Source of the DNA: BP-133 sp040756995
GTDB taxonomy: Bacteria; Actinomycetota; Acidimicrobiia; IMCC26256; BP-133
Direction: 5' to 3'
NCBI GenBank assembly: GCA_040756995.1
Contig: JBFLYK010000001.1
Span: forward strand, 1-64,000
Length of the DNA: 64,000 nt
A program made the position numbers and the translations under genes. Each line of letters begins with the position of its first letter. Within the stretch, counting starts at the first letter, position 1. Shown here piece by piece: positions 42,599-50,295 of this stretch. The notes beneath the pieces were generated by a model, which worked only from the letters and a program-made list of their open reading frames with translations, did no database searches and had not been told where the DNA came from.

Positions 42599-45500
42599 AA
42601 CCTCCCTGGCTGGTCCAAGTTTGTGCGGTCGACCGACCGGGCCCGGCGCTCGGCGTCGAGGAGTGCTCGCTCGGCGCGGTGACGGGCGAGATGGCGCTCA
42701 CCGGCAGACCCGAAGACCTCGGGGCACCCGAACCGGACGGCTGCTTCGGCCCTGACCGTGAGTTCTCGGCTTGACTCTGCTCGCCGGACAAGGGCCAGTC
42801 GCTCCACATCGTCGGCGTGTTCGGCGAGGTACGCCTGCCGGGCGGAATGGCGAGTGCGCAAGCCCGCCAGTCGAGCGTCGACCGCGACAAGAGATCGCTC
42901 GATCCGGTCCAGTTCACGGCGAGCGGCGTCACCAGCCCGCACTCGGGAACGACCCCGTCGCGACAGCGGGTGGCCGCGTTCCAGGCGCCGGCTCCAGATC
43001 TGACGCTTCGTGAGGAGCGCGTCGCGCCTTTGAATCGCCGCCTGCAGCGCCTGCTCCATGCTTGCCGGTGCCCGACCGAGGATCGCTTCCAGCTGTTTGC
43101 GTTCGGCCCGCAGGGCGTGCAGGTCCCAGCCCTCGAAGAGCTTCCGGACGGCGGCGGCGGTCGGGTCGGCTTCGTGGGCCAGGGTCCTTGACCGGCGTTG
43201 CTCGAGCGCCTGGCAGACGGTGTCGAGGCCACGCTCTTCGGGTTCGTGGGCCCGGTGGCCGACCTCCTCGTCTCCGGCAAGGGCGCCGTCCACGATGTAG
43301 ATCCTGGTCTCGGCCCCGCCCCGGGTGAGGGCGACGTAGCCCTCCTCGAACGACGAGGCGTCCCCGGGGTGGTAAAGCGCCCGGGTGAGGGTGGCGCCCT
43401 GGACGCCATAGGTCGTGCGGGCGTAGCCGTGCTCAACCCAGCCGCCATCCAGGTATGCGGCTGGCAGGGTGATTCTCCCCTCGGCGGTGAACTCGACGGT
43501 GACGGTCCGGGCCTTCGGGTCGAGAGCGATCACCGCGCCGGCGCTGCCGTTCTTAACAAAGGCGCCCGTGTCCGGGTTGCGGAGGAACCGGGCGTTGCGG
43601 CGGGTCACCACCCAGTCGCCGATGCAGAACTCCCGTTCGTCGACAACCACCACCGGTCCCGCCAGGTGGCCCTCCGCCTTGAGCCACCGGCGGGCCCGGG
43701 CGTTGAGGGCACGGCGGACGCGGTTGGGACCAGCGATCATCGGGTCGTTCAGGCCCCGGCGCCACCCGTCCAGCCAGTCGGCCACCATGGCGTCGTAGCT
43801 GGCGGTGGCGTCCGGGGAGCGGACCACCTTGCCGGCGGCGTCGTAGCGGGCAAGGGCGGACTCCACCAGTTCCTGGCGGTACTCCTCGATCGCCTGGCGG
43901 TCCTCCGGGTCGGCCTGACGGTGGTTCTCCACCAGGGACACCAGGTCGTCGCCCGCTTCTGCCACCAATACCCGGAAGACACCCCCGGTCTCGACTGGGC
44001 CATGCTGGTCGGGATCGCCGATCAGCTTCATAGCGCCGCCCACTCGGGCGACGTGGCCGGCGAGGCGGGCCAGGTCCCGGGTCCCGACCATCGAGGCCTC
44101 GTCAACCAGCAGAACGGCGCCGGGCGGGAGAGGGGCGCCCCCCTCCAGGTCGAGGAGGAGACGGGCGATGGTGGTGGCCGGGCGGCCCGTCAGGGCACCG
44201 AGCCGGGTGGCGGACTCGAGCTGAGCCGCGGCGGTCGCCGACAGAGCACAGCCGGCGACGGGGACACCTGAGGCGACGAAGGCCTCGACGCAAGCAGCAA
44301 CGGCGTGGGTCTTGCCCGCCCCCGGCCGCCCCGCCACCGCCTGAATGGAGCGGTCCGACGTGCACACGCCCTCCACCATCACCCGTTGCTCGTCGCTCAG
44401 CTCAGGGCCCAGACGCAACGCCGCCTCGACGGCGTCGGGCCCGGCCACGGGAACGGGCGTCCCGAACCCTTCCCGTCCCCAGTCGAGCAGGCGGGCCTCG
44501 ACGCCGAGCAATTCGGGGGTGGAGAAGCGGGCGAGATCTGGAGAGCGTTCCCGGCCCCCGCCCGCCCGCCACAACAGGTCGGCGTCCCGGCCCGGCGCGC
44601 TGGCAAGGGGCTGCACCCGGGTCGAGGAGAGGAACCGGTCGGCCAGGTCCTCGATGCGGCAAGCGTCCGCCGAGGCCCCGAGTCCGGTGGCCAGCGCCTC
44701 CACCACCTCCCGGCGGGTGAAGCTGCTGGCCTGGGCAGTCAACCCCTGCGGGCCGCCCAGCACATCGAACACCGCCTCCACGTCGGGTTTCTCGACGATC
44801 CGGGGATGGCCGAAGCAGGCCGCCACTTCTTCCGGGCCGAACCCGATCGCCGCCGCCTCCGCCCGCCAACCGTCCTCCAGGGTGGTGGTGTCGGCCAGGT
44901 GATCCTTCGGAGACCGGCTGGCCAGCGCGGCGGCCTGGTGGGCCCGGGCCGACGTCCAACCCGACTCGGCCACCAGATCCTCGATCTCGTCCCGGCGTTT
45001 GGAGAACGCCCGGATGACTGGCTGTGGGACGCCCTCCACCTCGGCGGAACCCTTGCGCACCTTGGTCCACCGCACGCCGAGGGCGGCAGTCAGGGTATGG
45101 CGGAGGTGAGCCTGGTAGAGGAAGCCGCCCGAGCGAGCGTGCTCGTAGAGCGCCCGTCCGTCGACGGCCTGCCAGCGGCCCTCGGCGGTCAGCGTCATGT
45201 TGGCCAAGACCACGTGGCTGTGTACCAGCGGATCACCAGCCCGGCTCGTGCGGTGATCGAAGGCGGCGGCCACCAGACCCTCGGTCTCGATGCGGCCCCG
45301 GTCGCGGGTTCCCCGGCGGGCGTAGAGGGCATGGGCCTCGAAGTAGTCGACCACGGCGTCGACGGCGTCGCAATGGGCTTGGCGGATCGCCCGGCGTTGC
45401 TCCTCGCTGCCCAATGCCCACAGGATGCTCACGCTCTTGGGTGGCCGCAGAGTGAGGTCGTAGCCCGGGCGAGCCTTGGTGGCCCGGTGGGCGGCCTCGA

Positions 45501-45990
45501 AGCGCTCGACCTCGGCTCGGCGCACGACCCAGTTGCCCGGGCGGGTGGAGCCGGCCTCGCGGGCACGCTCACCGACGAGGAAGAGCCGGCAGCGCTTCCC
45601 GACGCGCAGCTGACGCTCGCCGGCGCAGAGGAGCTGGCGCACCCGCCGGGTTGTGAGATGCAGACGAGCCGCCACTCGGGGGACATCGAGGAGGTCGTCG
45701 TGGAGCAGGGATCCCTGCCGGGGGTCGGGAATGGCCCGCTGTCGGTGGCTCCGTCCTGACGAGCCCCGGCTGGACAGGAGCTGCTCGCCGGTCTTGGGAT
45801 GACGCCCATCGAGGAGCGCCCGGAACTCGGCTTCCCCAACCCGGCCCCGCAAACCCAGCTGCTCGGCCAGCGAACCGACCCACCGGCCGGCAGCTTCCCC
45901 GTGCCCGAGGTAGTACGACTCGTGCGAGGTGGCGATCTCGCCGAGGTAATAGTCGGCAGCGCTGGGGCTGAGCCGGCCGATGTTGAGCAC
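42517..45990 (-). CDS. MobF-family relaxase/helicase (TrwC-like) with an internal HTH domain
   Basis: A 1157-residue relaxase. GTG 45990 is preferred: AAAGGAG lies 11 bases upstream, the shared promoter lies just beyond, and the N-terminus becomes VLNIGRLSPSAADYYLGEIA as in TrwC. Tyrosines Y14/Y15 and Y26/Y27 are the nicking residues; FDHRTSRAGDPLVHSHVVLAN holds the metal-binding histidines near 240-258. A MerR-type HTH is inserted at about 98-165, before ARPGYDLTLRPPKSVS. A RecD-like helicase follows with Walker A GRPGAGKTH near 552 and LLVDEASMV. The C-terminal 230 residues are charged helices. It should nick oriT, stay bound to the 5' end, and unwind the strand. Confidence 0.95.
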   Translation of the reverse strand: MLNIGRLSPSAADYYLGEIATSHESYYLGHGEAAGRWVGSLAEQLGLRGRVGEAEFRALLDGRHPKTGEQLLSSRGSSGRSHRQRAIPDPRQGSLLHDDLLDVPRVAARLHLTTRRVRQLLCAGERQLRVGKRCRLFLVGERAREAGSTRPGNWVVRRAEVERFEAAHRATKARPGYDLTLRPPKSVSILWALGSEEQRRAIRQAHCDAVDAVVDYFEAHALYARRGTRDRGRIETEGLVAAAFDHRTSRAGDPLVHSHVVLANMTLTAEGRWQAVDGRALYEHARSGGFLYQAHLRHTLTAALGVRWTKVRKGSAEVEGVPQPVIRAFSKRRDEIEDLVAESGWTSARAHQAAALASRSPKDHLADTTTLEDGWRAEAAAIGFGPEEVAACFGHPRIVEKPDVEAVFDVLGGPQGLTAQASSFTRREVVEALATGLGASADACRIEDLADRFLSSTRVQPLASAPGRDADLLWRAGGGRERSPDLARFSTPELLGVEARLLDWGREGFGTPVPVAGPDAVEAALRLGPELSDEQRVMVEGVCTSDRSIQAVAGRPGAGKTHAVAACVEAFVASGVPVAGCALSATAAAQLESATRLGALTGRPATTIARLLLDLEGGAPLPPGAVLLVDEASMVGTRDLARLAGHVARVGGAMKLIGDPDQHGPVETGGVFRVLVAEAGDDLVSLVENHRQADPEDRQAIEEYRQELVESALARYDAAGKVVRSPDATASYDAMVADWLDGWRRGLNDPMIAGPNRVRRALNARARRWLKAEGHLAGPVVVVDEREFCIGDWVVTRRNARFLRNPDTGAFVKNGSAGAVIALDPKARTVTVEFTAEGRITLPAAYLDGGWVEHGYARTTYGVQGATLTRALYHPGDASSFEEGYVALTRGGAETRIYIVDGALAGDEEVGHRAHEPEERGLDTVCQALEQRRSRTLAHEADPTAAAVRKLFEGWDLHALRAERKQLEAILGRAPASMEQALQAAIQRRDALLTKRQIWSRRLERGHPLSRRGRSRVRAGDAARRELDRIERSLVAVDARLAGLRTRHSARQAYLAEHADDVERLALVRRAESSRELTVRAEAAVRFGCPEVFGSAGERHLARHRAERALLDAERRARSVDRTNLDQPGRFYEEAARRRAGRAVVAEIIGPEEPSLF

Positions 45991-46790
45991 GCGGTCGGGT
46001 TCTCCTTTGGGGCGACATGCTTCGCCCCAACCGGCCCTATGCGCATGGCCACCCCGGAACCCGACATCCGCCGGAGCGACTTTTTGACCGCGCGCGACGT
46101 CCACGCCGTTTCCGCCGCAGGCGGAAACGGCAAGTCTGTGTGCCGCGTTGAGGTGGGGGTCGGGTTTTGACAGGTGGGCACGGGAGGGTGGCGTGGGGAC
46201 GGGGTCGCAGTGGTCACGGTGGCCTTCGTTGTTGGGCAGGGTGAGGCGAGGCAGCGCAGGGGCTTGAGCTGATGGAGTCGGTGGAGGCGGGCGCTCAGGA
46301 GGCCGGCGTCGATCGTGCGGGCGACCGGGGGGCTCGCAGCGACGGTTGCCGCTACCGGGATGCCGAGAACCTCGGTCACGTCTCTGGCCGTGAGGCTCCG
46401 GCCCGGCTCAGCCACGAGGATCACGCCGTCGGGAAGCGGCTGAGGGCCTCTGACGAGGCTGGCCAGCGCCAGATAACACGGTCCCCGCACAACGGCGTAA
46501 TGCTCGCCTCCGGGGGCCTCTCCGGCCTCCGTCGGCAAGGTGCCCGAGTCGACCACCAGGACCTCGTCGTCGGGCGACGGCTCGCGGGCGATCCGCAGGG
46601 TCGGTGTGATCTCGATTTCGGTGGCAGCCGACTGCGCCACGACGCCGAGCAGTGCGGCCATGGATCGGGCGTCGTGGCTGGCGAGAACGGTACGGGCGTG
46701 CTCGGCGGCGAACAGGGCGATCGCCGCTGCCACGGTCGACGTTCCCTGGCCGCCGCGAGCGCCGGTGACGGTGATGTTGCGAATGGTCAT
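45429..46790 (-). CDS. ParA-like ATPase with an over-long reading frame
   Basis: ATG 46790 is preceded by GAGAGGAG. The recognisable part (to about 46190, roughly 200 residues) begins MTIRNITVTGARGGQGTSTVAAAIALFA, a deviant Walker A, and has VLVVDSGTLPTEAGEAPGG and GVILVAEPGRSLTARDVTEVLGIPVAATV, which fit a ParA/CpaE-like fold. The frame has no stop after this domain and runs through the oriT candidate and 560 bases into the relaxase gene in another frame, giving an improbable Pro/Thr/Ser-rich tail. A shift of frame would reach a TGA near 46213. So either a small indel removed the natural stop or the tail is real; the former is more likely. A CTCAAC pair lies 26-42 bp upstream. Confidence 0.6.
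   Translation of the reverse strand: MTIRNITVTGARGGQGTSTVAAAIALFAAEHARTVLASHDARSMAALLGVVAQSAATEIEITPTLRIAREPSPDDEVLVVDSGTLPTEAGEAPGGEHYAVVRGPCYLALASLVRGPQPLPDGVILVAEPGRSLTARDVTEVLGIPVAATVAASPPVARTIDAGLLSARLHRLHQLKPLRCLASPCPTTKATVTTATPSPRHPPVPTCQNPTPTSTRHTDLPFPPAAETAWTSRAVKKSLRRMSGSGVAMRIGPVGAKHVAPKENPTACSTSAGSAPALPTITSARSPPRTSRTTSGTGKLPAGGSVRWPSSWVCGAGLGKPSSGRSSMGVIPRPASSSCPAGARQDGATDSGPFPTPGRDPCSTTTSSMSPEWRLVCISQPGGCASSSAPASVSCASGSAAGSSSSVSVPARPAPPARATGSCAEPRSSASRPPTGPPRLARATTSLCGHPRA
46035..46066 (-). promoter_or_regulatory. Transfer-regulon promoter 4 (relaxase)
   Basis: On the minus strand: TGTCGG (46066-46061), 15 bp, TGCGCATAGGG (46045-46035), 44 bp before GTG 45990. It supports that start and excludes the longer ATG-less extension to 46104. 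Confidence 0.75.
46105..46140 (+). other. oriT: Candidate origin of transfer (oriT), copy 1
   Basis: A 12-bp perfect hairpin GCCGTTTCCGCC-GCA-GGCGGAAACGGC (46105-46131) is followed directly by AAGTCTGTG. MobF origins such as R388 have a hairpin followed by a nic site TATTGTCT/A; AAGTCT/G would be the analogous position. It lies about 115 bp upstream of the relaxase start, the usual place. The second copy at 49190 has the same loop (GCA) and the same following sequence. The nic position is inference. Confidence 0.6.
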
Positions 46791-46815
46791 GGTTCTCCTC
46801 TCGTGGTGACGGGGA

Positions 46816-46832
46816 CTCAACGAAACCTCAAC
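46816..46832. repeat. CTCAAC repeat pair upstream of the parA-like gene
   Basis: CTCAACGAAACCTCAAC, half-sites 11 bp apart, 26-42 bp before ATG 46790. It is the fourth copy of the motif found near 11548, 11604 and 12156, and in the same orientation relative to the gene as at the sigma-like gene. Confidence 0.6.
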
Positions 46833-46929
46833 GGGGCAGGTGGGACCGGCTGAGAGGGCGGCCGGGCTTCCCCGACACCGACCGCCCTCGCTAGCCGGTG
46901 GAGCCGGGGCGCTTCGGGCGCGTCCTGGC

Positions 46930-47434
46930 TCACGCCTCGGGAACCTCAGCGCCGCAGCGGGGCGGGTGCCGCCGGGCGCGGCGGTGCGAGGGATTCGATC
47001 TCGACGCGGTGCCGCTCGGCCAAGTGTGGGGCAGTCGGACGACATGGCGGCGGGCCAGGGGCGGGACGCTGCAGCGCACGGCGAGGGTGTCTCCCCTCAC
47101 CGCGGCCGGGTGGAAGCCGACCAGGCGTGCGACCGCTCTGACCACCGGCGAGTGGCGGCTGGTGCTGTTCCCGAGCCCGAGCTCCCGGGCCAACTCGCTC
47201 AGCCGGACGGAGAACCCGCCCGGGTGTAGTGCGAGGCCGTCGGCAAAACGGCGCAACGACAGAAGGGCTGTCGGCCCCAGGATTCCGAGCCAGTAGAAGG
47301 GCCGCCTCTGTGTAGGGGCTCCGGGCGTCGAATCCGACGGCCTCCACGGCCGGGTCGCGAAGGGGAACGACCCAGACGCAGCTGTGCTCGGCCAGCCACG
47401 AATTGATGTCGGGCGTGCGGGGAACGGGATCCAT
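46930..47434 (-). pseudogene. Frameshifted partition-region gene (winged-helix-like hypothetical)
   Basis: ATG 47434 (GGAGG 5 bases upstream) opens MDPVPRTPDINSWLAEHSCVWVVPLRDPAVEAVGFDARSPYTEAA; near 47295-47305 the sense moves to another frame, continuing FYWLGILGPTALLSLRRFADGLALHPGGFSVRLSELARELGLGNSTSRHSPVVRAVARL and ending at 46930. The two halves make one continuous protein of about 165 residues that resembles conserved proteins of actinobacterial conjugative elements. So one small indel breaks the gene, or the sequence has an error there. A gene for this family next to parA and parB is common. Confidence 0.65.
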
Positions 47435-47462
47435 GCGAACCTCCAGCTTGTCTGTTACTACC

Positions 47463-47480
47463 TGACAGACGGTTCTGTCA
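47463..47480 (-). promoter_or_regulatory. Operator-like palindrome over a promoter
   Basis: TGACAGA-CGGT-TCTGTCA, a perfect 7-bp inverted repeat. On the minus strand it contains TTGACA (-35) with TAGTAA about 15 bp on, ahead of the 47434 gene. A related GACACAAGGTTCTCTG lies 27 bp away. It suits a repressor that blocks the promoter. Confidence 0.45.
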
Positions 47481-47553
47481 AGGACTCTCTGACACAAGGT
47501 TCTCTGGGAGTCGTGTTGACGCGTACGTGTCAAGACTGAAGTGGCATCGCTCC

Positions 47554-48874
47554 TCAGGCATCGGGATCGTCCTTCTCGTCCGCTTTGGTGCTGCTGCGCT
47601 CGTCCCCCTGGTCGGACTGTGCCCACCCGTAGGTGGTCAGGAAGTCAAGATGGGCGAGCGCCGACGGATTCAACCGCCCGGGTCTTCCGTAGCGCAGGGA
47701 CTCCTCCCCGCCGCCAGGGCGAGGGCGAGGGCCGACCGGTCCCGGTTGGCGGTCGAGGCGGAGGCGTGGCGCTCCAGGGCCGCTCGGTAATCGGATCCGT
47801 AGCCGCCCTCGACTGGTTCGATCCCCAAGAGCGCGCATGCGGTTCGCGCCTGCGCGCTGCCAGCGGCGGCGAGAAACTGGGTCACCACGAGGGCGGTGCT
47901 GTCCGTCTTGGGCAGTCGCTTCGTCAGGAGGTCGGCAGCGAACGCCACCCGCTCCCGGCTGGCTTCCCGGCGACGCTTGGCTTGCTCGCGTTCGGCGGTT
48001 CGTTCCTGCGCTCGGGTCGGTGCCGCGCCTGCCGGCAGTTCAACGGGGCTCTCGCCACCAGGTCGGTGACGGGCCGGCTCCGTGCAGAGCCACACGACCT
48101 CTCCGGAGCGGCTGACGTGGGCGGCGTGACAGGGTTCCTTGCTGTGCCGGGCGGCGTTCACGTCGAGTTCGCCGTGCCCGCTGCCGACCGCACCGGTTGG
48201 CGGGCGCGTCCGCCGTAGCGGGTCCACTCCTCGACGACGGCGATGCCCTCGCACTCGAGCGCCGCTCGGGCCGCGGTCACCTTCGCCTCGGCCTCGATGC
48301 GGGCACCTTCCCGGACGACGGCTCGCTCCAGGTCGCCTCGGCTCCACTCGTCTTCCAGGAGCCGGTCGATGACATCGGGGTGGTCCTTGATGGCCAGCAG
48401 TGCCGCAGCCTCGGCCACCGTTACCTTGCCGCTGTCCACCTTGGCCTGCACCGCTCGTGGCAGTTCGAGGAGGGCGAGGCGGCCGCTGATGTGCCGGGCT
48501 GAGCGCCCGATCCGCCGCCCGACCTCGGCCAAGGTTAGGCCGAACTCGATGAGCCGGAAGTATCCCGACCCTTCCTCGATCGGACTGAGGGAACACCGGG
48601 CAACGTTCTCGGCCAGCATGATCTCGACCCGCTCGGCGTCGGTCAGCTTCCGCACCGTGCAGGGCAACTCGGCCATGCCCGCTTGGCGGGCGGCCAGGAG
48701 CCGGCGATGCCCGGCGACGACGACGAACGTGTCGTCATCGGCAGGGCTGACCAACAGCGGCTCGATCACGCCGACGCTGGCGATGCTGGCCGCCAGGTCC
48801 TTGATGTCGCTGGTTCGCCGACGCACGTTGTCCTTGGCCGGCACGATCTTGTCGATGGGGATGGTCTGGAGCAT
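47554..48874 (-). pseudogene. parB: ParB-family partition protein broken by two frameshifts
   Basis: ATG 48874 (GAAGGAGG upstream) opens a ParB N-terminal domain: MLQTIPIDKIVPAKDNVRRR, GVIEPLLVSPADDDTFVVVAGHRRLLAARQAG, LAENVARCSLSPIEEGSGYFRLIEFGLTLAEVGRRIGRSARHISGRLAL (ParB box and HTH). After GRARQP near 48195 the sense moves frame and continues ARHSKEPCHAAHVSRSGEVVWLC and a helical region; near 47705 it moves again to EESLRYGRPGRLNPSALAHLDFLTTYGWAQSD, a typical C-terminus. Together they form one protein of about 440 residues. As written, translation would stop at 48158, leaving only the DNA-binding part. It could be real decay or two sequencing errors. Confidence 0.7.
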
Positions 48875-48885
48875 GGAGGCCTCCT

Positions 48886-49176
48886 TCAGCCGTGCGCGTC
48901 GAGGAGTCGGCGACATTGGTCGGGCCACGATCCGGGCCCATGGCCTATGACGACGAATCCGCCGTTCGGGGCGGGTCGGACGACGGCGACGGTGCCGTCG
49001 CTGCCGAGGATGACGGCCCGATGACCCGCCATCGCCGCCGCCCGAGCCCGAGCGACGGCCAGCGCCAGGCTGGCGGTAGCGGGCTGTCGTCGGCCCGGCG
49101 CCGAGACCCGGAACCGGAGGGCGACGGCGTGGGGGCCGGTGGGCGGGCTGCCGAAGAGGTGCAACTGGCCGAACAC
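48886..49176 (-). CDS. Small hypothetical protein upstream of parB
   Basis: A 96-residue protein from GTG 49176 (FGQLHLFGSPPTGPHAVALRFRVSA...GHRAVILGSDGTVAVVRPAPNGGFVVIGHGPGSWPDQCRRLLDAHG). A beta-rich middle with GSDGTVAVVRPAPNGGFVVIGHG looks like a folded domain. It ends 12 bp before parB, so the two are probably one unit. The start lies 14 bp after the second oriT-like hairpin. Confidence 0.5.
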   Translation of the reverse strand: MFGQLHLFGSPPTGPHAVALRFRVSAPGRRQPATASLALAVARARAAAMAGHRAVILGSDGTVAVVRPAPNGGFVVIGHGPGSWPDQCRRLLDAHG

Positions 49177-49189
49177 GCGCCATCACGGG

Positions 49190-49220
49190 GTCGCTCCCGC
49201 AGGGAGCGACAAGTCTGTGG
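49190..49220 (+). other. Second oriT-like hairpin
   Basis: GTCGCTCCC-GCA-GGGAGCGAC (49190-49210, 9-bp perfect stem) followed by AAGTCTGTGG. Different stem sequence, but the same loop and the same following nine bases as the 46105 copy. It could be a second nic/termination site, a related element's oriT, or a regulatory hairpin. Confidence 0.5.
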
Positions 49221-50295
49221 ACACCGCCGCCTGTCAACTGGCGCTCAGGAATCCAGCGGTTCTTCTCCCCAGCTGGACCCACCGTGGCCGCACGATGACC
49301 GACGTCGCTGACCCGCCAGGCTCGCGGGAAGGTTCACTTCCACGTCGAGCAGTTGCACTTTGCCCTCGGTGTCGGGGGTCGGGATGACCTACCCACCCAG
49401 TCTCGTCTCGGTGCCCGCGCAACCGACGCCCGCTACATCACGCCGCGATAAACACTCTCGTGCAGCGCCAGCGTCAGCCAGACGCTCATCTTCTCTCATG
49501 GTGAGCGCCTCGGCGTAAGCCCCGACCGGCATCCGCACGCGCTCACGCTCGCACTTCACGACGAATTCGTCGGGCTCCTGACCCCATGACTGGGGGTCGT
49601 GGGCAGCCGACGGCACGAGCTACCTGGAACAATCCTGAGCAGCCAGAACGCCAAGCTTGTAACTATCTCCGCAAGTCGCAACATGGGCGCTGTGGCCGTC
49701 TGCGTGGCCGTCTCGGCTGGCCGCACGGAAGTTCCTCGGTTTCGTCGCCACGCCCAGGCATTCGCCAGATGTCGCCCGCACGCGCTGGGCGTCGCCGGGG
49801 CTTTAGCGATGCCGGGCGAGGCCGACGGCACCCGGGGTTAGTTGGAGGCGACAACGAACCGTTCGGGCCGCCGAGTAGTGATGACCCTGATGCTGTCGTT
49901 CACCCACGGCGCAGCGACCCGTTCCCCCGCGGGATTGGACCACCCGGGCCTAGCCGACCCCCAGCGGCAGGCTTGTCGTCTGTCCCTAGGTGACCCCTTG
50001 AACACGCGGTATTTCCGGGTGGTCGAGCCGGTCGCGTCAAATCCAAACAGGGCGCCCTCGCCCCACCGCCATTGACGCTGCAGGGATCAACGCCGGTCAG
50101 CATCCGCTCACTCTTGGGAGCCGCAGAGTCTGTGCTGCACCAATCGTCGCAGCCGAGCATCATTTGAGCGGGCCCGATCACGACGCGTTTCAGTGTCGCC
50201 GACGACCCGCATCTTCGAGGGATATCGCCTGCGCGTCGGGCAGGCCGAAGGGTTACTCTGGCGTGGTTCCCGATACGAGGGCCGGTGGGAGGAAC
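49221..50295. other. Gap at the right side of the element
   Basis: More than 1 kb with no gene I can support. A possible short minus-strand frame at 49389-49616 (KCERERVRMPVGAYAEALTMREDERL) has a plausible helix but no start signal. The right boundary of the integrative element is probably here, but I could not find a second copy of the tRNA-Arg 3' end. Confidence 0.4.

Noticed and set aside
46105..46131. Hairpin read as a plain terminator
   Set aside because: It lies upstream of the relaxase start, has no T-run, and its flank AAGTCTGTG is repeated at a second hairpin; an oriT role explains more. A terminator for the parA-like gene is not excluded.
49389..49616. Possible minus-strand gene of 75 codons
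   Set aside because: No ribosome binding site, no family pattern and weak composition; kept only as a note in the gap entry.
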